Assembly: GCF_039631355.1 (NCBI RefSeq)
Contig: NZ_JBDIVF010000005.1
Location: forward strand, 1-64,000
Origin: Uliginosibacterium paludis
GTDB taxonomy: Bacteria > Pseudomonadota > Gammaproteobacteria > Burkholderiales > Rhodocyclaceae
Reading direction: 5' to 3'
Length of the DNA: 64,000 nucleotides
Position 1 is the first letter of the stretch. The number at the start of each line of letters is the position of its first letter. Below the pieces are notes generated by a model. The model had not been told where the DNA came from and did no database searches. It saw nothing but the letters and a program-made list of their open reading frames with translations. The translations under genes were made by a program, and so were the position numbers. Shown in pieces: positions 16,698 through 24,470 of this stretch.

Positions 16698-18185
16698 ATG
16701 GGATTTCTCGACCGTTTTCTCAAGGGCAGCTGGGGCGTGCATCCGCACGACGACCACAAGCGCCCGGCCGCCGATGTGCCGCTGCGCGTGATGCCGGTGC
16801 CGGCCGAGCTGCGCGTGCCGCTGCTGCAGCATGTGGGGGCGCCGGCCAAACCGGTGGTGCAGGTGGGCGACAAGGTGCTGCGCGGCCAGCTGATCGGTGC
16901 GGCCCAGGGCAATGTGTCGGCACCGGTGCATGCGCCAAGCTCCGGGGTGGTGACGGCCATCGGCCCGGTCACGGCTCCGCATCCTTCCGGCCTGCCATTC
17001 GACGCCATCACGATCGCCTGCGATGGTGAAGATCGCGCGATCGAGGCCGCCGGCCAGCCCGATCCCTTCGCACTGGACCCGGCAGAAGTCACCCGTCTCA
17101 TCGCGGCCGCCGGCGTGGTGGGCCTCGGTGGCGCGACCTTCCCCTCGGCGCCCAAGGCGCAGCTGGGCCGCAAGCATGCGGTGGAGACGCTGGTCATCAA
17201 CGGCGGGGAGTGCGAGCCCTATCTTTCCAGTGATGATTGCGTGATGCGTTCGCGCGCCGATGAAGTCATCGATGGTGTGCGCATCCTGATGCATGCGACC
17301 GGTGCATCGACCGCGCTGGTCGGCATCGAGGACAACAAGCCCGAAGCGATTGCGGCGATGCGCCTGGCGGCCGAAGGGCAGGCCGGCATCCGCATCTGCC
17401 CGGTGCCGGCGCGTTATCCGATGGGCTCCGACCGCCAGCTGGTGCAGGTGCTGACCGGCAAGGAAGTGCCGGCCGGCGCACGCACCGCCACCATCGGCGT
17501 GCTGGTGAATAACGTGAGCACCTGCGCCGCGATTCATCGTGCGCTGCGCCATGGTGAAGCGCTCTATAGCCGCATCGTGACCGTCAATGGCGGCGCAGTG
17601 GCCGAGCCGGGCAATGTGCTGGCGCCGATCGGTGTCAGCGTGGCGGACCTGCTGGCCTTCGTCGGCCTCAGGGAAACACCCGCGCGCCTGGTGCTGGGCG
17701 GCCCGATGATGGGCCTGGCGCTGCCGCATGCCGATGTGCCGACGGTGAAGGCCTGCGGCGGCATCCTCGCGCTCACTGCTGCCGAAATCACGAAGCCCGA
17801 GGCCTCGCCCTGCATCCGTTGTGGCAGCTGCGTGCAGGCCTGCCCGATGGGATTGCAGCCGCTGGAGATCGCCGCCCGCGTGCGCGCCGGCGATCTGGAG
17901 GGCGCCGAAAAGCTGCAGCTCGACGATTGCCTCGCCTGCGGCTGCTGCGCCTATGTGTGCCCCTCGAACCTGCCGCTGGTGCACGCCTTCTATCACGCCA
18001 AGGGCGAGCTCTGGAAACGCGCGCAGCAGAAGAAAAAGATGGAATTCACCAAGGGTCTGGCCCAGGCCAAGACCGAACGCCTGGAGCGCGAAGCCCGCGA
18101 GCGCGCCGAAGCCGCGGCAAAGCGCAAGGCGGCACGCGCCGCGCAGCAGGCGGCCGCTGCCGCACCTGCACCCGCAGCGGAATGA
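16698..18185 (+). CDS. rnfC: RnfC, NADH/FMN-binding subunit of the Rnf complex
   Basis: 495 residues. It contains an N-terminal lipoyl-like barrel (KVLRGQLIGAAQGNVSAPVH), the flavin/NADH region with VGLGGATFPSAPKAQLG and INGGECEPYLSSDD, an SLBB segment and two 4Fe-4S motifs (CIRCGSCVQACP from Cys372, CLACGCCAYVCP from Cys411). An Ala/Lys/Arg-rich tail ends the protein. The tail is short compared with enterobacterial RsxC. ATG 16698 is preceded by AGGAG; upstream in-frame starts lie inside rnfB. Confidence 0.95.
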   Translation: MGFLDRFLKGSWGVHPHDDHKRPAADVPLRVMPVPAELRVPLLQHVGAPAKPVVQVGDKVLRGQLIGAAQGNVSAPVHAPSSGVVTAIGPVTAPHPSGLPFDAITIACDGEDRAIEAAGQPDPFALDPAEVTRLIAAAGVVGLGGATFPSAPKAQLGRKHAVETLVINGGECEPYLSSDDCVMRSRADEVIDGVRILMHATGASTALVGIEDNKPEAIAAMRLAAEGQAGIRICPVPARYPMGSDRQLVQVLTGKEVPAGARTATIGVLVNNVSTCAAIHRALRHGEALYSRIVTVNGGAVAEPGNVLAPIGVSVADLLAFVGLRETPARLVLGGPMMGLALPHADVPTVKACGGILALTAAEITKPEASPCIRCGSCVQACPMGLQPLEIAARVRAGDLEGAEKLQLDDCLACGCCAYVCPSNLPLVHAFYHAKGELWKRAQQKKKMEFTKGLAQAKTERLEREARERAEAAAKRKAARAAQQAAAAAPAPAAE

Positions 18186-18195
18186 AAGGAAGCAG

Positions 18196-19287
18196 ATGAT
18201 GAATACTCCCCTGAGCGCAGCCTTGCCCGCCGTGGCGGCTTCACCGCACTCCCGCGAGCTCTCCAGCATCAGCCGGGTGATGCTCAAGGTCGTGGCCTGC
18301 CTGGCGCCGGCGACCCTGTGCGGCTTCTGGTACTTCGGCCTGCCTGCGCTGAACCTCTGGCTGGTGACGGTGGCCGCAGCGCTCGCTGGCGAGGCGCTCT
18401 GCCTGCGCCTGATGGGCAAGCCGGTGAAAACGGCGCTCTTCGATGGCTCCGCACTCATCACCGGCTGGCTGCTGGCGATGAGCCTGCCACCCTGGGCACC
18501 CTGGTGGATCGGACTGGTCGGCGGGCTCTTTGCCACCATCATCGGCAAGCAGATCTTCGGCGGCATCGGCTTCAATCTCTTCAATCCGGCGATGATTGCG
18601 CGGGTCGCGCTGCTGGTCTCCTTTCCGGTGGCGATGACGGCCTGGGTCACGCCGGGCGGGCAGATGAGCACACATGCTCCTGGCATGATGGAGTCGTTGG
18701 GCATCACCTTCGGCGGTGCGGTGCCGGATGCCTTTACCAGCGCCTCGCTGCTGGGGCATGCGAAGACCGAACTGTCGCGCGGTGTCGATCTGCTCCACAC
18801 CTTCGCCGAGGGCATGCCGATGTCCCTGTCCGGCCAGCGGCCGGGCAGCCTGGGTGAAACCGGCGTGCTGCTGCTGGCTGCGGGCGGTGTTGCGCTGATC
18901 CTGATGCGCGTCATCAGCTGGCACATTCCGCTGGCCATGCTGGCCGCGATTGCCGTGCCGGCAGCGATTGGCCATGCCGTGAATCCGGCGCGCTATCTGG
19001 ATGCCGGCACCCACCTGATGTCGGGCGCGGCGATCCTGGGCGCCTTCTTCATCGCGACCGATTACGTGACCTCGCCTTCGTCCCGCGCGGGGCAACTCGT
19101 GTTCGGCGCCGGCTGTGGCTTCCTCACCTGGGTGATCCGCAGCTATGGCGGCTATCCGGAGGGCGTGGCCTTCGCGGTGCTCTTGATGAACGCGCTCTCG
19201 CCGGCCATCGAACGCCTGCTGCCGCCGCGCATCTATGGCCGTGACTGGCGCGGCGAACCCATCGTGCTGAAGAAGAAGGAGCAATGA
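18196..19287 (+). CDS. rnfD: RnfD, membrane flavoprotein subunit of the Rnf complex
   Basis: 363 residues, hydrophobic, about nine membrane helices, with the conserved KQIFGGIGFNLFNPAMIARV and ATDYVTSPSSRAGQLVFGAG. In characterised RnfD/NqrB proteins FMN is bound to a Thr in an [ST]GAT motif near residue 187. Here the equivalent stretch is DAFTSAS with Ser184 in that place, so the mode of flavin attachment deserves checking. AAGGA precedes the two consecutive ATGs; the first is used. It overlaps rnfG by four bases (ATGA). Confidence 0.95.
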   Translation: MMNTPLSAALPAVAASPHSRELSSISRVMLKVVACLAPATLCGFWYFGLPALNLWLVTVAAALAGEALCLRLMGKPVKTALFDGSALITGWLLAMSLPPWAPWWIGLVGGLFATIIGKQIFGGIGFNLFNPAMIARVALLVSFPVAMTAWVTPGGQMSTHAPGMMESLGITFGGAVPDAFTSASLLGHAKTELSRGVDLLHTFAEGMPMSLSGQRPGSLGETGVLLLAAGGVALILMRVISWHIPLAMLAAIAVPAAIGHAVNPARYLDAGTHLMSGAAILGAFFIATDYVTSPSSRAGQLVFGAGCGFLTWVIRSYGGYPEGVAFAVLLMNALSPAIERLLPPRIYGRDWRGEPIVLKKKEQ

Positions 19288-19904
19288 GCATGCAGATCGA
19301 CGCCTTGCGCGAGCGCATTCCCTACCACGGCGGCCTGCTGGCCTTCTTCACGCTGGTGACCAGCCTCGCGCTGCTGACCGCCAACCGCATCACGCTGCCG
19401 GCCATCGAGCGGGCGGCGCAGGATGATCTCAAGAGCTCGCTGGAGCAGGTGCTGCCGGAAGGCATGACGGATAACGATCTGCTCGCCGCTGCCGTCGAGG
19501 TCGATGACAATGGCGTGAAACGGACGGTCTATCGCGGCACGAAGGCCGGCGCGTTTTCAGCCGCCGTGTTCGGCTTCAGCGGCCGCGGCTATGCCGGCGA
19601 GATCAAGCTGCTGATCGGCGTGGATGCCGGCGGCACGGTGACCGGCGTGCGGGTGCTCAAGCATGCCGAGACGCCGGGGCTGGGAGACAAGATCGAAGTC
19701 GCCAAGAGCGACTGGATCCGCTCGTTTGAGAAGAAGTCGCTGGAGAACACGCCGGTGGCCGCCTGGGCGGTGAAGAAGGATGGCGGCCAGTTCGACCAGT
19801 TCGCCGGCGCGACGATCACGCCGCGTGGCGTGGTCAAGGCCGTGAAGGAGGGCCTGCAGTTCTTCGCGGCCCATCGTGAAGAGATTGCGGGAGCAGCGAA
19901 ATGA
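19284..19904 (+). CDS. rnfG: RnfG, FMN-binding subunit of the Rnf complex
   Basis: 206 residues. One N-terminal membrane helix (residues 17-37) precedes a periplasmic FMN-binding domain. The motif FAGATITPRGVVKAV carries Thr177, the expected covalent FMN attachment residue, and ETPGLGDKI is the family signature. It overlaps both rnfD and rnfE by four bases, indicating translational coupling. Confidence 0.95.
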   Translation: MSMQIDALRERIPYHGGLLAFFTLVTSLALLTANRITLPAIERAAQDDLKSSLEQVLPEGMTDNDLLAAAVEVDDNGVKRTVYRGTKAGAFSAAVFGFSGRGYAGEIKLLIGVDAGGTVTGVRVLKHAETPGLGDKIEVAKSDWIRSFEKKSLENTPVAAWAVKKDGGQFDQFAGATITPRGVVKAVKEGLQFFAAHREEIAGAAK

Positions 19905-20587
19905 GCGAAGCTGGCGTGGCTTACGGCAAGGTGATGCGTGACGGACTGTGGGACCAGAACGTGGTCTTCTCGCAGCTGCTGGCGATGTGCCCGACCATGG
20001 CGGTGACGACCTCGGGCACCAATGGCCTCGGCATGGGGCTCGCCACGACGGCGGTGCTGGTGGCCTCCAACATGCTGATCTCGGCGATCCGGAACTATGT
20101 GTCGGATCAGGTCCGCATTCCGGTCTTCGTTGTCGTGATTGCGACACTCGTGACCCTGGTCGACATGTCGCTCAATGCCTGGCTGCACGAGCTCTACAAG
20201 GTGCTGGGCCTCTTCATCGCGCTGATCGTGGTCAACTGCGCGATCCTCGGGCGGGCCGAGGCCTTTGCGTTCAAGAACGGCGTCGTGGCGTCAGCGGTGG
20301 ATGGCCTGGCGATGGGGCTGGGCTTCACCTTCGCGCTGACGGTGATGGGCCTGGTGCGTGAGCTCATCGGCAGCGGCACCCTGTTTTCGCAAGCCAGCCT
20401 GCTGCTGGGCCCCTCTTTCTCCTTTCTCGAGATGAAGGTGATTCCGGACTATGTCGGCGTGCTGATGATGATCCTGCCGCCGGGCGGCTTCCTGGCGCTG
20501 GGCTTCCTGCTGGTGGCCAAGCGTCAGCTTGAGCGGCGCCTGGCTTCGCGCCGCGTGCCCGAGCCGGCCAGTCACTGTGCCGTGTGA
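19901..20587 (+). CDS. rnfE: RnfE, membrane subunit of the Rnf complex
   Basis: 228 residues, six membrane helices, paralogous to RnfA in inverted topology. Signatures are NVVFSQLLAMCPTMAVTTSG and LFIALIVVNCAILGRAEAFA, each with the conserved Cys, and FLEMKVIPDYVGVLMMILPP-like near the end. It starts inside the rnfG stop (ATGA) and overlaps the region leading to rnfH. Confidence 0.95.
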   Translation: MSEAGVAYGKVMRDGLWDQNVVFSQLLAMCPTMAVTTSGTNGLGMGLATTAVLVASNMLISAIRNYVSDQVRIPVFVVVIATLVTLVDMSLNAWLHELYKVLGLFIALIVVNCAILGRAEAFAFKNGVVASAVDGLAMGLGFTFALTVMGLVRELIGSGTLFSQASLLLGPSFSFLEMKVIPDYVGVLMMILPPGGFLALGFLLVAKRQLERRLASRRVPEPASHCAV

Positions 20588-20607
20588 TCGCTGAAGGAGA
20601 GCACAAG

Positions 20608-20889
20608 ATGAAAGTAGCAGTGGCCTATACCGAGCCGGGCAGGAAATCCTGGCTGCATGTGGAGGTGCCGGAGGATGCGAGCGTGCAGCAGGCCATCGAG
20701 GTCTCGGGCATTCTCGGCATTCATCCAGCGATTGATCTGGCAAGCCAGCGCGTGGGCGTGTTCGGCAAGGCGGTGAAGCTGGACGCACCCTTGCGGGCGG
20801 GCGACCGCGTCGAGATCTATCGGCCCATCGTCTGTGATCCGCTGACCGTCAAGCGCCGGCCGGGCTTCGAGCTCAGCGACGACGAGTGA
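20608..20889 (+). CDS. rnfH: RnfH-family ubiquitin-like protein
   Basis: 93 residues with a beta-grasp fold of the UPF0125/RnfH family: MKVAVAYTEPGRKSWLHVEV, VGVFGKAVKLDAPLRAGDRV and EIYRPIVCDPLTVKRR, which is the conserved C-terminal signature. ATG 20608 has GGAG eight bases upstream; an earlier in-frame ATG at 20584 would overlap rnfE but has no ribosome-binding site. The family often closes rnf operons and its biochemical role is unsettled. Confidence 0.93.
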   Translation: MKVAVAYTEPGRKSWLHVEVPEDASVQQAIEVSGILGIHPAIDLASQRVGVFGKAVKLDAPLRAGDRVEIYRPIVCDPLTVKRRPGFELSDDE

Positions 20890-21117
20890 CAGGACGCTGA
20901 AGCCACGCGGCAGGCGTTGCGGCGGCACATTGCGCCGCACGCTGCGCGACCTCTGCCGCCGCACCCGGCGCATACGGGTTCGCGGCGCTTCAGGCCCTGT
21001 GCCTCGTGTTTCCGGGTTCGGAGCGTCAGGCCGGGCGAAGGCTTTTTTGTCTTTTTCCAACGAGGCTGGGCGTCGCCTGGTTTATGCTTCGCGCCTCGTT
21101 TTCATGATGCCGGCTTG

Positions 21118-21576
21118 ATGAACCTGAAATTCCGCCCCGCCCAACAGAATGACCTTGCAGACATCGTGGCCCTGCTGGGCGAGCTGTTTGCCATCGAACG
21201 CGACTTTTCGCCCGAGCCGGCGCGCCAGCTGGCCGCGCTGAAGCTCATGCTGCCGCGTGAGGACATCCTGCTGATGGTGGCCGAGCTGCAGGCGGGCGAC
21301 GAGAGCCGGGTCATCGGCTTCTGCTCGGTGCAGAGCCTGATCTCGACCGCCGAAGGCGGGCCGGTGGGCATGGTCGAGGATGTGGTGGTGGAGGCCTCCT
21401 TCCGCGGCCAGAAAGTGGGTCGTCGCCTGCTGGAAGCCGCCGAAGTCTGGGCACGCCGGCGTGGCATGAGCCGCATCCAGCTGCTGGCCGATGAAGACAA
21501 TCAGCCCGCACAGGATTTCTATCGCCACATGGGCTGGGCGCGCGGCAACATGCGCAACTGGCGCAAGCGTTTCTGA
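21118..21576 (+). CDS. GNAT-family N-acetyltransferase
   Basis: 152 residues. The acetyl-CoA-binding motif A is VVVEASFRGQKVGRRLLEAA (Q/RxxGxG/A type) and the C-terminal part reads LADEDNQPAQDFYRHMGWAR. The substrate is unknown. It lies about 230 bases after rnfH and has no strong ribosome-binding site at ATG 21118, though the acetyltransferase fold starts right there (NLKFRPAQQNDLADIVALLG). A longer upstream frame is low-complexity and rejected. It is convergent with nifM across a shared terminator. Confidence 0.88.
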   Translation: MNLKFRPAQQNDLADIVALLGELFAIERDFSPEPARQLAALKLMLPREDILLMVAELQAGDESRVIGFCSVQSLISTAEGGPVGMVEDVVVEASFRGQKVGRRLLEAAEVWARRRGMSRIQLLADEDNQPAQDFYRHMGWARGNMRNWRKRF

Positions 21577-21592
21577 GGCGGGCGGATGCATG

Positions 21593-21620
21593 AAAAACGC
21601 CGGCTGAAGCCGGCGTTTTT
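21593..21620. terminator. Bidirectional rho-independent terminator
   Basis: AAAAA-CGCCGGC-TGAA-GCCGGCG-TTTTT: a 7-bp GC stem extended by A/T pairs with T-runs on both strands. It serves the GNAT gene rightward and nifM leftward. Confidence 0.9.
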
Positions 21621-21643
21621 CCTTGTGCTGCGCCTGCCGCGAA

Positions 21644-22516
21644 TCAGACGTAGCCCTCGGTGACCTGACGGATCCAGGCGCGCTGGCGGTTTTCGCGACG
21701 TGCTTCGATCATCTGTTCGCGGATGCGCTCACGCACCGTGGCGAAGGGAACGCGGCCTGCCGCCTGCACGTTCTCGCAGCGAAGCAGATGAAAGCCCATC
21801 GGGGATTCGACGATGCTGCTGAGCATGCCGGCGCGCATGTCGAAGGCGGCGGTTTCGAGTGCGGGAAAGAGCTTGCCGCGAGCGACCTGGCCCAGCATGC
21901 CGCCCTGCATCGCGGTCGGGCACTCGGAATGGCGCAGGGCCTGCTCGGCGAAGCGGTCGGGGGCGCGTTCGAGCAGCGCGCGGATCGCTTCGAGCCGCGC
22001 GCGGACGACCTCACGCTCTGTCCGGTCTGCCGCATCGCTGAACGTGAGCAGGATGTGGCGCAGCGTGCGGCGCTCCGGGGTCTGGAAGCGATCGAAGTGC
22101 AGCCGGTAGAAGAGCTCGGTCTCCAGATTGCTGACAGGCGGAATCCGTGCGGACACCATTTCGAGCACGCCGTCGATGCGCAGCTCGCGTTCGATTTCGG
22201 CGCGCATGCCCTGCAGGCTCAGACCATGGCGGGCAAGATCCAGCACGAACTCCGCTTCGCTGGAAAAACGGCTGCCGATTTCGGCCAGCCGCGATTCGAT
22301 TGCTTCGGCGCTGACTTTCACATGGGTCGACTGGCGACTGCCGAGAATGCGCGCCTCGATCTTGTGCTGGCGCGCCACCACCTGATCGAGCTTCATGCGC
22401 TGGGCGGCATCGAGCCGCTCGGGCGTGGTGTCGAACATGACGCGTGCATGCTTGAGCATGAGGTAGGGCGAGCTGGCAGCGGCAACGGCGGCAGCGGGTG
22501 AGGCAAGTTCAGACAT
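21644..22516 (-). CDS. nifM: NifM, parvulin-type peptidyl-prolyl isomerase for nitrogenase Fe-protein maturation
   Basis: 290 residues. A NifM-specific N-terminal region (PYLMLKHARVMFDTTPERLD) leads into a SurA-like helical segment and a parvulin domain (TLRHILLTFSDAADR, MQGGMLGQVARGKLFPALE, ESPMGFHLLRCENVQAAGRV). It helps NifH fold in Azotobacter and Klebsiella. GGAAGAAG precedes ATG 22516. It overlaps nifZ by 8 bases and is the last gene of the operon. Confidence 0.94.
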   Translation of the reverse strand: MSELASPAAAVAAASSPYLMLKHARVMFDTTPERLDAAQRMKLDQVVARQHKIEARILGSRQSTHVKVSAEAIESRLAEIGSRFSSEAEFVLDLARHGLSLQGMRAEIERELRIDGVLEMVSARIPPVSNLETELFYRLHFDRFQTPERRTLRHILLTFSDAADRTEREVVRARLEAIRALLERAPDRFAEQALRHSECPTAMQGGMLGQVARGKLFPALETAAFDMRAGMLSSIVESPMGFHLLRCENVQAAGRVPFATVRERIREQMIEARRENRQRAWIRQVTEGYV

Positions 22517-22985
22517 GATCGGCTTCTTCCTGCAGGGTGGGCACGCCGGCGCACAGCGCGGACTCCCGGACAATGAGCGGATGACCCGCCCAGCACTCGA
22601 AATGCACGTGGTAGGCGAGCCCGCCCGGCGCATCACGCAAGACTTTCAGGATTTCACCCCGCGCGCCTTCGGGCACGCGGACTTCACCCTCAATGGCGAG
22701 CGCTCTCGCGGCACGTACGCGCTCGCGGGTCTCGAAGCGCGAGTCGATCCAGACTTCGTCGAGCTCCATCAGCTCTTCCTCGCGGCAGCCGACAATGCGG
22801 TTCGTGTCGAGGAAATGCACCGAGTAGATCACCTGATCCATCAGGAAGCTGCCGATATCGACGACCGTGCCGATGCTGCCGCGGCGCACCAGCAATTCGC
22901 CCCGCAGCGCGCCGGGAAAGGTGCCGTCGTCACGCACGTTGCGGGTCACCCGCAGGCTCTCGCCGACTTCCCAGCGCGGCTTCAT
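22509..22985 (-). CDS. nifZ: NifZ, P-cluster maturation protein
   Basis: 158 residues. The family N-terminus is clear (MKPRWEVGESLRVTRNVRDD) followed by RRGSIGTVVDIGSFLMDQVIY-like sequence and VHFLDTNRIVGCREEELM. NifZ acts in MoFe-protein P-cluster assembly. An acidic/Arg-rich C-terminal region is retained. Its start overlaps the nifW stop (ATGA) and its end overlaps nifM. Confidence 0.93.
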   Translation of the reverse strand: MKPRWEVGESLRVTRNVRDDGTFPGALRGELLVRRGSIGTVVDIGSFLMDQVIYSVHFLDTNRIVGCREEELMELDEVWIDSRFETRERVRAARALAIEGEVRVPEGARGEILKVLRDAPGGLAYHVHFECWAGHPLIVRESALCAGVPTLQEEADHV

Positions 22986-23296
22986 GAACGGGCCCTGCCG
23001 ATGGACTGGATGGAGACCTTCGCGATGCCCTGGGCGCGCTGGAAGACGCGGAACACGGCTTCGGTGCGCGCGTCAGACTTCACGAAGTCGGCATAGGCAC
23101 GCGCCAGCAGCGCCTTGCAGGTCTCGAAACCGGGCGCTTCACCGGCGCCGCCAAGATAGTTGTGGAAGCGCTGCAGGATGTGCAGCCGATGCACCGCGAG
23201 GACGCGCGGACTGAAGGGGATGCCGAAGTACTGCAGGAACTCCTCGGCGGATTCCAGGGCTTCCATTTCTTCGGCAAAGTCGGGATTCGGGGTCAT
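22982..23296 (-). CDS. nifW: NifW, nitrogenase-stabilising protein
   Basis: 104 residues, the family length. The conserved core is EEFLQYFGIPFSPRVLAVHR, LHILQRFHNYL and a region ending AYADFVKSDARTEAVFRVFQ. NifW associates with the MoFe protein and helps protect or mature it. It lies 19 bases after the nifV-like gene and overlaps nifZ by four bases. Confidence 0.95.
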   Translation of the reverse strand: MTPNPDFAEEMEALESAEEFLQYFGIPFSPRVLAVHRLHILQRFHNYLGGAGEAPGFETCKALLARAYADFVKSDARTEAVFRVFQRAQGIAKVSIQSIGRARS

Positions 23297-23315
23297 GGTG
23301 TGTCCTCACTCGGGT

Positions 23316-24272
23316 TCAGCAGCAGGGCGGGCGCGGGCGCCTGGCGGGCCGCGCCCGGGCTGATTCATCGGCACGGGCGGATTCAATGGCGACGAAGCGG
23401 CAGGGCAGGTCGCTGCCTGAGGGCGTCACGCCGGGTACCGCAGTCTGTGCAAAGGGCTGTGTGGCCACCTGGATCGGCAGCGGCCTGCTGCCGGCCGTCC
23501 GGGCCAGGCGCCGGCGCAGGCCGCTCAGCGCTTCGGGGGCTATGCCGGTGGCCAGCCCGTAGCACTGCTGCAGGGCCGGCACGATTTCGTCCAGTGCGGG
23601 TTGGGCCCGGCCATGCAGCGACGCGCGCAGATGCGTGGCGCCGGCGCGGGCGGCTGCCAGGGTGTTGGCGGTGGCCAGCCCGAGCCGGTTGCTCGCATGC
23701 ATTTCGATTTTGAGGCGGCAGGCGCTGCGCAGGCCGCGTATCACCCGGTGGGTGGCGAAGGGGTCGAGCAGCCCGGCGCTGTCGGCATAGCGCAGCCGCA
23801 CCGCGCCGGCTCGCGCGGCCACTTCGGCCAGCTGCAGCAGGAAAGCCGGATCGGCGCGCGACGCGTCCTCGAGGCCGACGCAGGCTTCCAGACCCAGATC
23901 CCGCGCCTGGCTCAGCAGGCTGACGAGTCGGGTCAGCAGAGCCTTCGCGCCGGCACTACCAGCCTGATCAGGTTCGGCAAGCGGCACGGCGATATCGATC
24001 AGCCGGGCGCCGAGGCCGGCGCACTGCGCAACCTCCCGCGGGTCGAAGCCGGCGCTGACGCAGAGCCGGGCCCGCAGGCCCAGGTGCGCCAGCGCCCGTA
24101 CGCTCTCGCGCTCGAGCGCGCTGCGAGCCGGCCAGGCTGCCGCGATTTCATGCACACCGAGCGCATCGAGGCGCTTCGCGATCTCGAGCCGGTCCTGCAG
24201 CGCGAAGCCCTGGCCGGCGCTTGCGGCGCCGTCCTGCAGGCTGCTGTCGTGGATGCGTGGTGTGCGTGGCAT
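23316..24272 (-). CDS. NifV-like (homocitrate synthase family) protein lacking key catalytic residues
   Basis: 318 residues, shorter than NifV (about 380). Homology to NifV is plain in GLEACVGLEDASRADPAFLL, RLRYADSAGLLDPF and RLGLATANTLAAARAGATHL. Active-site motifs have decayed: the family DTTLRDGEQ reads DSSLQDGAA (catalytic Arg to Gln13, Glu to Ala16), the metal-binding HAHDD reads HASNR (Ser194), and NGLGERAGN reads HGRAQPALD. The Claisen-condensation C-terminal region is replaced by a basic Arg/Pro tail. It occupies the normal nifV place upstream of nifWZM and is driven by a sigma-54 promoter, so it is expressed but is probably not a homocitrate synthase. ATG 24272 lies 32 bases after the -12 element. 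Confidence 0.8.
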   Translation of the reverse strand: MPRTPRIHDSSLQDGAASAGQGFALQDRLEIAKRLDALGVHEIAAAWPARSALERESVRALAHLGLRARLCVSAGFDPREVAQCAGLGARLIDIAVPLAEPDQAGSAGAKALLTRLVSLLSQARDLGLEACVGLEDASRADPAFLLQLAEVAARAGAVRLRYADSAGLLDPFATHRVIRGLRSACRLKIEMHASNRLGLATANTLAAARAGATHLRASLHGRAQPALDEIVPALQQCYGLATGIAPEALSGLRRRLARTAGSRPLPIQVATQPFAQTAVPGVTPSGSDLPCRFVAIESARADESARARPARRPRPPCC

Positions 24273-24303
24273 GTCCGGATCCGGGGGAGGATGCCTTTCT
24301 TTG

Positions 24304-24318
24304 GCAAAAACAGTGCCA
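24304..24318 (-). promoter_or_regulatory. Sigma-54 promoter of the nifV-like/nifWZM operon
   Basis: Read leftward: TGGCAC-TGTTT-TTGC, a perfect -24/-12 element with correct spacing. It fixes the start of the nifV-like gene at 24272. A weak activator-like site (TGC-N10-ACA) lies at 24361-24376; no perfect TGT-N10-ACA was seen within 200 bases. Confidence 0.85.
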
Positions 24319-24470
24319 CCCCTTTCAGGGCCGGAAAGCGGGGGATTCGTGTCAGCTTCGTGCAGCAATGGCGACAAGGCTGACATCGCTTTGAAGGGTT
24401 TGCCCCATCGCGAAGGCGCGGAGGGCGCCGTCTGTGTATGCTTCGTGCATCAACGCAAAGCGGAGGCGGA

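Noticed and set aside
16215..18938. 907-codon frame antisense to rnfB-rnfD
   Set aside because: It lies fully opposite well-recognised Rnf genes and has low-complexity composition.
20917..21117. N-terminal extension of the GNAT gene
   Set aside because: Low-complexity Arg/Pro-rich sequence with no similarity to acetyltransferases; the fold begins at 21118.
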